In this document: piece by piece, positions 1 through 5,495 of the stretch
Layout: each line of letters opens with the position of its first letter
Position numbering within the stretch: the stretch's first letter is position 1
NCBI GenBank assembly: GCA_025462785.1
Contig: JAOAPG010000095.1
Location: 1 to 5,495, forward strand
Direction: 5' to 3'
DNA: 5,495 nucleotides
Source of the DNA: Acidobacteriaceae bacterium
GTDB lineage: Bacteria > Acidobacteriota > Terriglobia > Terriglobales > Acidobacteriaceae
The notes under the pieces: model-generated
Seen by the model: the letters and a program-made list of their open reading frames with translations, nothing else
Told to the model about the DNA's origin: nothing
The model's database searches: none
Translations under genes and position numbers: made by a program

Positions 1-625
1 GAAAAGACTTTCGTACCACCTGAGCCGCGTGAGGGACGGACACGCGTTCAAGATCCTCGTTTAGGGCGCTGATCAGGATCGGCTTCCAGAAGCGCTCGAT
101 AGCTCTCTCGGTCTGTCCGTGACGCTGCAACCAGTTTAGAAATGGCTCTTCCGTTTCAGCTGGAAGTCGAGGCGCAATAGCCGCCATGGCACGCGCAATA
201 GAAAGCTTGTCTGCCAAAGTTAAACAGGGCGCGCTCAAAAAAGCTGGAGCCGTATGGAAAGGAGCCGGCAAAGCGGAAGGTTTGATGACCGACAGGCGGC
301 CGCCAGGCTCGATGAATGTGAATTCATCGTACCAGCCAATTTTGTCTGTTACCCCGAGCCGTCGATAAAATTCCAGAAGGTTGGTACAGCAACCGAGCAG
401 CAAGTGCTGGCAGTTGTCCACCACCTCACCCGTTCCCGGATGTTGATAGGACGAAGCCCGACCTCCAAGATAAGGACGGCGCTCGAACAGACTAACGCGG
501 AAACCGCTTTCCGTGAGAGCGCAGGCAGTCGCCAACCCCGCTAGGCCGCCACCAACCACTGCTACTGTGGGATTTTGTGCTGATGCGAGGCTCGCAGTGC
601 CTTCGTTCCGTTGGGGCACACTCAT
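1..625 (-). CDS. hpnE: Hydroxysqualene dehydroxylase HpnE, N-terminal part (runs off left edge)
   Basis: This flavoprotein of the amine oxidase/phytoene desaturase superfamily reduces hydroxysqualene to squalene, the last step of the HpnC/D/E route. I translated it by hand from the minus strand: 208 full codons are present, with no stop before the window edge, so the C-terminal part (probably more than half) is missing. The FAD-binding Rossmann motif VVGGGLAGLA lies at about residues 23-32 (G25, G27, G30), followed by the ribose-binding acidic residue E48 at the end of the second strand and the GGR motif at 54-56. The stretch DNCQHLLLGCCTN (about residues 70-82) is typical of HpnE. The first ~18 residues precede the Rossmann strand and look like a loose leader. 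The ATG overlaps the hpnD stop by one base (TAATG), and no good Shine-Dalgarno sequence is seen at proper spacing, so translation is probably coupled to hpnD. A carotenoid-type desaturase is the alternative, but the neighbours argue for HpnE. Confidence 0.93.
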   Translation of the reverse strand, partial: MSVPQRNEGTASLASAQNPTVAVVGGGLAGLATACALTESGFRVSLFERRPYLGGRASSYQHPGTGEVVDNCQHLLLGCCTNLLEFYRRLGVTDKIGWYDEFTFIEPGGRLSVIKPSALPAPFHTAPAFLSAPCLTLADKLSIARAMAAIAPRLPAETEEPFLNWLQRHGQTERAIERFWKPILISALNEDLERVSVPHAAQVVRKSF

Positions 626-1578
626 TAGGTCAGGCGTTGCAGAAAGCCCTTTCCCAAAATCGTGAGCTTTTCTTTCGTGGAGAGGCTTATTTTGCCGCTG
701 AAAACGTCGTACTGGTTGGCCGCAATTTTTTCCAGCAGCCGGCGGTAGATCGTCACCAGCACCCACAAGGCAGGCTGACTGTCTTCGTCGATGTAGGGAA
801 TCAAGTCTTCGCCCGATTGGTAATATTCTCGGGCGCGATCGGCTTCCATCGCGAGCAGAGGAGCGAATCGTGTGGCTAAGGACTGAGAGGGATCCGAAGC
901 AGTTAGTTCGGCGGCGGAAAGATCAAATTTCGCCAAATCCTCCTCGGGAAGATAGACTCGTCCCATCGCGGCGTCTTCCTTCACGTCGCGAATAATGTTA
1001 GTGAGTTGAAACGCCAGCCCGCAACGTTCGGCTAAAGATTCCGCTGTTGGATCCCGATATCCAAAGATGAGAATACAGACGAGTCCCACCACCGACGCTA
1101 CCCGGTAGCAATAAAGGCGAAGATCTTCGAAGGTCTGGTACTGCACGTGTGACACGGCCGATTGCGCCTCAGAAAACTCGGTTTCCCGAACGTCCATCGC
1201 TGTACCATACGCAAGTTGATCAAGCCAACCGATCTGGATATTGAAATTTCGTTGCGCATCGGTAAGCGCGAGCAGCACGGGATCATCCGTTGACTGACCG
1301 GAGAGTGCTCGATGGAAAGCGTCGAGCCAGACGTCAAGCTTTTGGTTCTTTTCACCCGGTGGCAGATTCACATCGTCTGCAATATCGTCGCACTTCCTCA
1401 TGAACGCGTACACGGCACATAATGCCTGACGCTTGGGTTTAGGAAGCACCAGAAAAGCGTAGTAAAAATTCTTGGCTGCTGCTCGAGTAATGCTGCTGCA
1501 CACTGAATAGGCAACCGCGAGTTGCGACTGCGTGGGAGCAAACTCGCTGGGAACCTGTTGCTGCACGGCGGTACTCAT
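625..1578 (-). CDS. hpnD: Presqualene diphosphate synthase HpnD
   Basis: This is a 317-residue head-to-head prenyl transferase of the squalene/phytoene synthase family. In the hopanoid route HpnD condenses two farnesyl diphosphates into presqualene diphosphate. Both Mg-diphosphate-binding aspartate motifs are intact: DDIAD at residues 64-68 (within FMRKCDDIADD) and DVKED at 198-202 (within QLTNIIRDVKEDAAMGRVYL). The second motif with its NIIRD lead-in is phytoene-synthase-like and distinguishes it from the HpnC paralogue next door, which has ANFWQD. The length is normal for the family. The ATG overlaps the hpnC stop by four bases (ATGA) and is preceded by an AGGA eight bases upstream. The order hpnC-hpnD-hpnE is the conserved one and supports the assignment over phytoene synthase (CrtB). 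The split of roles between HpnC and HpnD is taken from studied homologues, not from this sequence. Confidence 0.94.
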   Translation of the reverse strand: MSTAVQQQVPSEFAPTQSQLAVAYSVCSSITRAAAKNFYYAFLVLPKPKRQALCAVYAFMRKCDDIADDVNLPPGEKNQKLDVWLDAFHRALSGQSTDDPVLLALTDAQRNFNIQIGWLDQLAYGTAMDVRETEFSEAQSAVSHVQYQTFEDLRLYCYRVASVVGLVCILIFGYRDPTAESLAERCGLAFQLTNIIRDVKEDAAMGRVYLPEEDLAKFDLSAAELTASDPSQSLATRFAPLLAMEADRAREYYQSGEDLIPYIDEDSQPALWVLVTIYRRLLEKIAANQYDVFSGKISLSTKEKLTILGKGFLQRLT

Positions 1579-2525
1579 AACAGCTTTCCTGCCGCTGCGC
1601 GAACCACCAGTGCAAGCTTTCGAGTTTTCGAAATAGATGGGCGATTTCCCAACACATTGAATCCTTGATCCTCAATAGCGTTTAGAATCTCTTGCCCGCC
1701 ACGACTGAATAGGTCAAGGTCAACAGCCAATTCGCGATCAACCTTTTTTATGAGCGGCAATCCCAGCTCAAACCAATCGCGCGCACGTTCTACTTCAAAA
1801 TGCATCATCTCGCAGAACGCAGCGGTATTTCTTTCAGCAGCAATGTCATCTTCGGACACTCCGTAATGCCCTAGATCTTCGAGCGGCAGATAGATTCGAC
1901 CTTTCGCGTAATCGGTACTCACGTCTTGCCAAAAATTCGCGAGTTGCAATGCTGTGCAGGTGGAGTCGGACAAAGCCTGCCGCTCTTGGTCACGATACCC
2001 ACACAAATAAAGCACGAGATGACCCACTGGATTCGCTGAGTAGCGGCAATACCCTAGGACATCCTCAAACGATTGATATCGCGTAATAACCTGGTCACGA
2101 CGGAACGCCGTGAGTAGATCGGCAAAAGGCTGCTTCGGAATATCAAAGGCGCGAACAGTTTCGGCCAGAGCCACAAAAACTGGATGCCGTGGATTCCCGC
2201 TGTAGCAGGCATTCAGTTCCATCTCCCACTGGTCAAGTAATCGCAAAGACGCAGCAGGATCGCCTACCTCGTCACCGAGGTCATCCGAGATCCGGCAATA
2301 GGCGTAAACATTGAAGAAGTGCTGCCGCAATCGCTTCGGAAGGAACCAGCTTGCGACAGAGAAGTTTTCGTAATGAGTGCGCGCCAGCCGACGGCAGTAC
2401 TCCTGTGCTTCAGCTTCCGAGGGCGCTCTTTCAGGGATCGCGTATTGCCGTGGGAGCCTCTGCCAGCCATCCACATCCGGTGAAGAAGAGATTACATGGG
2501 AGTCGTGGCTCGCAATGGATGACAT
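1575..2525 (-). CDS. hpnC: Hydroxysqualene synthase HpnC
   Basis: This 316-residue protein belongs to the squalene/phytoene synthase family and is a paralogue of the adjacent HpnD. In the three-enzyme route it converts presqualene diphosphate, with water, to hydroxysqualene. The first aspartate motif is DDLGD at residues 81-85, in the context VYAYCRISDDLGDE. The second is DVSTD at 201-205, in the context QLANFWQDVSTDYAKGRIYL. The HYENFSVASWFLPKRLR region (residues 51-67) and ANFWQD are typical of HpnC and not of HpnD or CrtB. The N-terminal ~28 residues before RQYAIPERAPSEAEA are low in conservation and somewhat long, so a later start cannot be excluded, but no better candidate with a ribosome site was seen. 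It follows the second dehydrogenase after a 38-nt gap, the largest in the operon, with a GGGAGA 11 bases upstream of the ATG. Confidence 0.93.
   Translation of the reverse strand: MSSIASHDSHVISSSPDVDGWQRLPRQYAIPERAPSEAEAQEYCRRLARTHYENFSVASWFLPKRLRQHFFNVYAYCRISDDLGDEVGDPAASLRLLDQWEMELNACYSGNPRHPVFVALAETVRAFDIPKQPFADLLTAFRRDQVITRYQSFEDVLGYCRYSANPVGHLVLYLCGYRDQERQALSDSTCTALQLANFWQDVSTDYAKGRIYLPLEDLGHYGVSEDDIAAERNTAAFCEMMHFEVERARDWFELGLPLIKKVDRELAVDLDLFSRGGQEILNAIEDQGFNVLGNRPSISKTRKLALVVRAAAGKLL
1587..1590 (-). promoter_or_regulatory. Ribosome binding site of hpnD
   Basis: AGGA on the minus strand lies eight bases before the ATG at 1578, inside the 3' end of hpnC. It supports the ATGA-overlapping start of hpnD. 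Confidence 0.6.
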
Positions 2526-2536
2526 AACTAGTTGCG

Positions 2537-2542
2537 TCTCCC
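2537..2542 (-). promoter_or_regulatory. Probable ribosome binding site of hpnC
   Basis: GGGAGA on the minus strand lies 11 bases before the ATG at 2525, within the 38-nt spacer after the second dehydrogenase. The spacing is slightly long. No promoter or hairpin is evident in the rest of the spacer, so hpnC is most simply read as part of the same transcript. Confidence 0.5.
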
Positions 2543-2563
2543 GAAATTCATGCCGATCCCGCG

Positions 2564-3613
2564 TTAGTGGCCGGGGATAATGGCGGTTTTGATGTCACCG
2601 TTACGATTCAGCATGTGGCTGAGAACCTGCTGCAAGCGCGAAAGTGGCGCTTCCCCGGTGATGTAATCAGTCGAACGGATCTTCTTCTCCGTGATCAAAG
2701 CAAATGCGCGGCGCACGGTTTCCGGTGTGTGATGGAAAGTGGCTTTCAGCGTAACTTCCGAATAATGCAGCCGATTCGTATCGAGCTGCACCTTGGTACC
2801 ACTGGCGCATCCACCAAAAAAGTTTACAGTGCCGCCTTTGCGCACCATATCAATCGCCCATTCCCATGCCTCGGGACGGCCCACCGCTTCAATGGCTACA
2901 TCGCTCCCACGCTTCTCCGGGGACAGCGTCCGAACCGCTTCGACTGGATCTTTCACTTTGGTGATCTGCACTACTTCGTGCGCTCCCATGCGCTTCGCAG
3001 CCGTCACCTGAGAATCACGCTTCACGACGGAGATTACGTTACATCCTACCGCTTTGGCCACCTGCACGAACATCAGTCCAATCGGACCTCCGCCGATCAC
3101 CGTGACCGTGTCGCCGATCTGCACACCTGTCTCATGCAATCCACGCAACACGCACGCGAGAGGCTCGGTCATAGCGGCTTCTTCCACCGTTACATGAGGA
3201 GGAATCGCCAACATGTTGAGTTCAACGATTCGCCGCGGGATGCGAATGTATTCGGCATAAGCGCCGTTATTGAAAAGCAGATCCTCGCAAAGATTTGGCT
3301 GGTGCTTAGAACAGTAAAAACACATTTGGCATGGCGCAGAGTTCAATGCCACTACCCGCATAGCCTTCTTGAATCCACGAACTCCAGGCCCAACTTCTTC
3401 GATAGTGCCTGCGAGCTCGTGCCCGAAGAGCGCCGGAGGCACAATCATGCGCGCATGATAACCACGCTGATAAACCTTTAGGTCGGTGCCGCAGGTCAGC
3501 GCAACCTGCACTTTCACCAGCACTTCCCCTTCACCAACTCGGGGAATCGGTACTCTTTCAATTTTGACGTCCTCTTTACCGTAGAGGACAGCCGCTGTCA
3601 TTTTTCCGTTCAC
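2564..3613 (-). CDS. Zinc-dependent medium-chain alcohol/polyol dehydrogenase (second of pair)
   Basis: This 349-residue zinc-containing medium-chain dehydrogenase resembles the sorbitol/threonine/galactitol-phosphate dehydrogenase branch. Such enzymes oxidise alcohols or reduce carbonyls with NAD(P)(H); the substrate is unknown. The N-terminal GroES-like domain carries the catalytic zinc residues C41 (in TCGTD), H65-E66 (GHE) and E150. The structural zinc cysteines are C95, C98, C101 and C109 in canonical C-x2-C-x2-C-x7-C spacing. The Rossmann motif GGGPIG is at 174-179. Where NAD-preferring members have Asp at the end of the second beta strand, it has V197 followed by K198-R199, which hints at NADP(H). 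The usual G-D-R-V turn reads K-A-M-R-V (83-87), a mild oddity. The start is GTG, overlapping the upstream stop as GTGA, with a strong AGGAAGGAA seven bases before it. An ATG four codons later lacks comparable spacing. Its place between HpnG and HpnC suggests a role on hopanoid side chains, by inference only. Confidence 0.9.
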   Translation of the reverse strand: MNGKMTAAVLYGKEDVKIERVPIPRVGEGEVLVKVQVALTCGTDLKVYQRGYHARMIVPPALFGHELAGTIEEVGPGVRGFKKAMRVVALNSAPCQMCFYCSKHQPNLCEDLLFNNGAYAEYIRIPRRIVELNMLAIPPHVTVEEAAMTEPLACVLRGLHETGVQIGDTVTVIGGGPIGLMFVQVAKAVGCNVISVVKRDSQVTAAKRMGAHEVVQITKVKDPVEAVRTLSPEKRGSDVAIEAVGRPEAWEWAIDMVRKGGTVNFFGGCASGTKVQLDTNRLHYSEVTLKATFHHTPETVRRAFALITEKKIRSTDYITGEAPLSRLQQVLSHMLNRNGDIKTAIIPGH

Positions 3614-4746
3614 TCTGAGCTTCCTTCCTGAGTTCTACTTGTAAAACCGTCAGGCTGAATCACGATCTTCATCGAATCAGCTTGCGGATGTGCCGCCAAA
3701 CGCAGGGCCTCAAGTCCGTCGGAAAGAGCAAAGCGGTGACTGATTAACCGTTCTAAATTCATTTCTTGATTCATTACAAATTGCACTGAAGCCTCTTGCA
3801 GGTCGACCGAGGCGCTATAGGACCCGATCAACGTCTTCTCGTCAACGCACACTGCGGAAGGATCGATCGTCGCTTCACTCCGCACAGTTTGCGCAAATAA
3901 CAAGACCCGGCCTCCCGGACGAACTGCGTCCATCGCAGTCTTAATAAGGCTATTGCCGCCTACTGCCAAAATTGCAGCATCAGCTCCTCGCCCTTCTGTC
4001 CGCTTGCGCACCTCCTGCACGGTCTCCGCGCAAGAAGCGTCTATCCCATTTGTTAAACCGAGGTCTCTGGATATTGTAAGCCTCTGCTCATACAAATCGG
4101 AAGTAATTACCGTGGCCCCCGCACGCTGGGCCAATGTACTCAGTATGATGCCGATGGGCCCTTGACCGATGGTGAGGACGGTATCCCCTGGCTGGATGCC
4201 TAATCTCTCAATCCCCTTCAAGCACGTATTTACTGGTTCCAGAAAGCAAGCTTGTTCGTATGAGACGCCTTTTGGAATCTGAACTGTACCGCGCCGAACA
4301 ATCCAGTCCATTACACGAACGTACTCGGCAAAGCCTCCACCCGATGGTTCGAAGCCAGCCGTGCATCCAACTTTCTTGTAAGTTTCACATTGGGCGAACG
4401 TCTTATGTTCGCAGTAGTAACACTCCCCGCAAGGAATGTGATGGAAGACGACTACTCGATCACCTACCCGGAAGTCTTCCACACCTTCGCCAACTGCCGC
4501 GACTTCACCAGATGTTTCGTGTCCGAAGATGCGCGGCGCCGAATGCGAACCGGTAGCAATCTTCTTCAGATCGGTGCCGCAAATTCCGCAAGTGTGGACA
4601 CGTACTAGCAGTTCACCAGCCCCGACTTCGGGGACGGTCACCGACTCCAAACGAACATCATTGACCCCGCGATAGACCGCAGCGAGCATCGTGGCGGGAA
4701 TCGTCCGCCTTCGATCTTCCAGTGCAAATTGTCCAGCAATCGCCAT
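3610..4746 (-). CDS. Zinc-dependent medium-chain alcohol/polyol dehydrogenase (first of pair)
   Basis: This is a 378-residue zinc-dependent medium-chain dehydrogenase, only distantly similar to its neighbour. Catalytic zinc residues are C56 (in CGICGTD), H76-E77 (GHE) and E170. Structural zinc cysteines are C106, C109, C112 and C120 in canonical spacing. The Rossmann motif GQGPIG is at 194-199, and the strand-end aspartate D217 (ITSDLYEQR) predicts NAD(H) preference. Family members include sorbitol, xylitol and threonine dehydrogenases and L-iditol-type enzymes; the substrate cannot be read from the sequence. The start is uncertain. The ATG used here follows the HpnG stop by five bases with no clear Shine-Dalgarno sequence, and gives a polar leader of 19 residues. 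M20 (ATG at 4689, MLAAVYRG) is where most homologues begin, but it also has only a weak AGGCGG about 15 bases upstream. The C-terminal end (FTSRTQEGSSE) is a loose tail whose codons contain the next gene's ribosome site. Confidence 0.9.
   Translation of the reverse strand: MAIAGQFALEDRRRTIPATMLAAVYRGVNDVRLESVTVPEVGAGELLVRVHTCGICGTDLKKIATGSHSAPRIFGHETSGEVAAVGEGVEDFRVGDRVVVFHHIPCGECYYCEHKTFAQCETYKKVGCTAGFEPSGGGFAEYVRVMDWIVRRGTVQIPKGVSYEQACFLEPVNTCLKGIERLGIQPGDTVLTIGQGPIGIILSTLAQRAGATVITSDLYEQRLTISRDLGLTNGIDASCAETVQEVRKRTEGRGADAAILAVGGNSLIKTAMDAVRPGGRVLLFAQTVRSEATIDPSAVCVDEKTLIGSYSASVDLQEASVQFVMNQEMNLERLISHRFALSDGLEALRLAAHPQADSMKIVIQPDGFTSRTQEGSSE
3621..3629 (-). promoter_or_regulatory. Ribosome binding site deciding a GTG start
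   Basis: The minus strand reads AGGAAGGAA, followed by a seven-base spacer and then GTG at 3613. It lies inside the last codons of the upstream dehydrogenase. Its strength and spacing choose the GTG over the ATG twelve bases downstream (3601) and imply that the second dehydrogenase is translated efficiently in its own right as well as by coupling. Confidence 0.7.
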
Positions 4747-4751
4747 TTTTT

Positions 4752-5489
4752 CTAACGTACTCTCAATATTGGATGCAGCCCCGTTGCGGGATTCTCCAAT
4801 TTCTCTGCTGGATGGTTGTACTGATCCAACCAGTCACATAATGTCTTTGTGGCCCTCGAGCTGTTTCGGGCCAATTGAACTAATTTCGGCCAGAGCCAGG
4901 GGCGAATCAAGGCGAAAGCGGCGAATCTTGCAGTCTGGAATCGGCCGTCGCCCTTGATGAATCGCTGCATTGCCGGAAACTCGAAATCCACTTCATCGGA
5001 TATCGCCTTGTAAGCCAAAAACTGTACTCCGTGTTGCTGAGCACCGCTTGCAACAGCCGCAGCTTCCATATCTACCGCATGCGCCCCATAAGCCTTAGCC
5101 AGCTTTTCTTTCTGGCCGGCTCCCGCCACTTCACTCGTGCTAATCAAAGTAAAAGTACCGCCTTCAAGGTCGTAACTGCTTCCGTCCGACGCATCGATTA
5201 CTTTTCTTACTGGCACCGGCATTCCAACTTTTAACTCTGAATCTAGAGCACCTGCAAAGCCAGCAGAAATGACAGTCGTTGGCTTGTACAAAGAGACAAC
5301 TGCTTCAGTCGCACGGCGGGCGGCTTCCTTGCCTATCCCACCAGAGACCACAACCGCGCGGTCATTTTCAAAGAATCTGAACTTGCGCCCATCGTACTCA
5401 CGCTCTTCAGAGCGCCAACGTTCAATGATTGGCGAGACTTCCCTCTCCAGTGCAACGACAATTGCGACCTTAGGCGCTGACATATCCAT
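4752..5489 (-). CDS. hpnG: HpnG-like nucleoside phosphorylase (adenosylhopane adenine release)
   Basis: This is a 245-residue member of the purine/uridine phosphorylase and MTA/SAH nucleosidase superfamily. In hopanoid producers HpnG releases adenine from adenosylhopane, giving the ribose-bearing C35 intermediate of bacteriohopanetetrol. Residues aligning with the catalytic set of E. coli MTA/SAH nucleosidase are present: E17 (VALEREV), E142 (VDMEAAAV, 139-146) and D165 (AISDEVD, 162-168). The ribose-site loops SGGIGK (49-54) and SAGFAGAL (75-82) are also present. About 60 residues beyond the core form an aromatic and basic C-terminal extension. The start is not settled. The reading begins M-D-M; AGGCGA at the window edge is six bases from the second ATG (5483) but abuts the first, and the frame stays open to the edge. 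The hpnC/D/E neighbourhood favours HpnG over a housekeeping MTA/SAH nucleosidase or futalosine hydrolase. It is probably early in, but perhaps not first in, the operon. Confidence 0.82.
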   Translation of the reverse strand: MDMSAPKVAIVVALEREVSPIIERWRSEEREYDGRKFRFFENDRAVVVSGGIGKEAARRATEAVVSLYKPTTVISAGFAGALDSELKVGMPVPVRKVIDASDGSSYDLEGGTFTLISTSEVAGAGQKEKLAKAYGAHAVDMEAAAVASGAQQHGVQFLAYKAISDEVDFEFPAMQRFIKGDGRFQTARFAAFALIRPWLWPKLVQLARNSSRATKTLCDWLDQYNHPAEKLENPATGLHPILRVR

Positions 5490-5495
5490 TCGCCT
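5490..5495 (-). promoter_or_regulatory. Possible ribosome binding site of the hpnG-like gene
   Basis: AGGCGA at the very edge of the window lies six bases before the second in-frame ATG (5483) and directly against the first (5489). If it is the true ribosome site, the protein starts MSAPKVAIVVAL, two residues shorter than listed. The upstream side is cut off, so this is tentative. Confidence 0.4.

Larger units (their letters stand above)
1..5489 (-). other. Hopanoid biosynthesis operon (partial at both ends)
   Basis: Six consecutive minus-strand genes have junctions of +5, -4, +38, -4 and -1 bases. That spacing leaves no room for internal terminators and implies cotranscription and, at three junctions, translational coupling. 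The content links squalene formation (hpnC, hpnD, hpnE) with side-chain processing (hpnG-like) and includes two zinc dehydrogenases. The promoter must lie right of 5495. Further genes such as squalene-hopene cyclase or hpnH are expected beyond one of the edges, but are not seen here. Confidence 0.8.

Noticed and set aside
186..879. Several plus-strand open frames opposite hpnE and the end of hpnD
   Set aside because: They overlap each other and are antisense to hpnE (FAD motif clearly readable on the minus strand) and hpnD. Their translations show no family signature.
625..2525. hpnC and hpnD as a recent tandem duplication or as carotenoid phytoene synthases
   Set aside because: The two proteins share only family motifs and differ clearly around them (ANFWQD versus NIIRD), so they are ancient paralogues. 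The conserved hpnC-hpnD-hpnE order and the HpnG-like neighbour fit squalene formation better than carotenoids.
2528..2551. Tiny minus-strand frame (ATG to TAG, seven codons) in the spacer before hpnC, resembling a leader peptide
   Set aside because: It contains the probable hpnC ribosome site, has no ribosome site of its own, no run of regulatory codons and no attenuator-like hairpin. A frame this short is expected by chance.
2526..2563. The 38-nt spacer as a terminator or internal promoter
   Set aside because: No stable inverted repeat followed by a T run on the minus strand and no convincing -35/-10 pair fit in it.
2567..3481. Long plus-strand open frame (304 codons) opposite the second dehydrogenase
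   Set aside because: It lies wholly antisense to a gene with intact zinc and Rossmann motifs, its translation is rich in His and Arg with no recognisable domain, and no ribosome site was found. It is a shadow of the real gene's codon bias.

Overview
The window is almost entirely protein-coding. It holds six same-direction genes, all on the minus strand and read from right to left, in what looks like one tightly packed operon for hopanoid (bacterial triterpenoid) biosynthesis. In transcription order they are: an HpnG-like nucleoside phosphorylase (5489-4752); two consecutive zinc-dependent medium-chain dehydrogenases (4746-3610 and 3613-2564); the squalene-forming trio hpnC (2525-1575) and hpnD (1578-625); and hpnE, which starts at 625 and runs off the left edge. 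Junctions are a 5-nt gap, a 4-nt overlap (GTGA), a 38-nt gap, a 4-nt overlap (ATGA) and a 1-nt overlap (TAATG). No promoter, terminator, RNA gene, mobile element, repeat or CRISPR array could be supported, and there is no gene-free stretch longer than 38 nt.

How the genes work together: in the established three-step bacterial squalene route, HpnD condenses two farnesyl diphosphates to presqualene diphosphate, HpnC converts that to hydroxysqualene, and the flavoprotein HpnE reduces it to squalene, the substrate of squalene-hopene cyclase. HpnG acts much later: it removes adenine from adenosylhopane, leaving a C35 hopanoid with a ribose-derived side chain. The operon therefore joins the beginning of the pathway to its side-chain-modifying end. 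The two dehydrogenases sit exactly between these halves. The most interesting reading is that one or both act on the ribose-derived side chain, for example reducing the ribosylhopane aldehyde towards bacteriohopanetetrol, a step for which I know of no well-established enzyme. This is an inference from position and family, not a demonstrated function.

Organism: a bacterium of moderate GC content. The hpnC-hpnD-hpnE order, the character of the proteins and the association with HpnG and zinc dehydrogenases are reminiscent of Acidobacteria (Terriglobia/Koribacter-like), but this rests on general impression and not on a search. The cyclase (shc), the radical SAM enzyme HpnH and the operon promoter are not in the window and would be expected just outside it.
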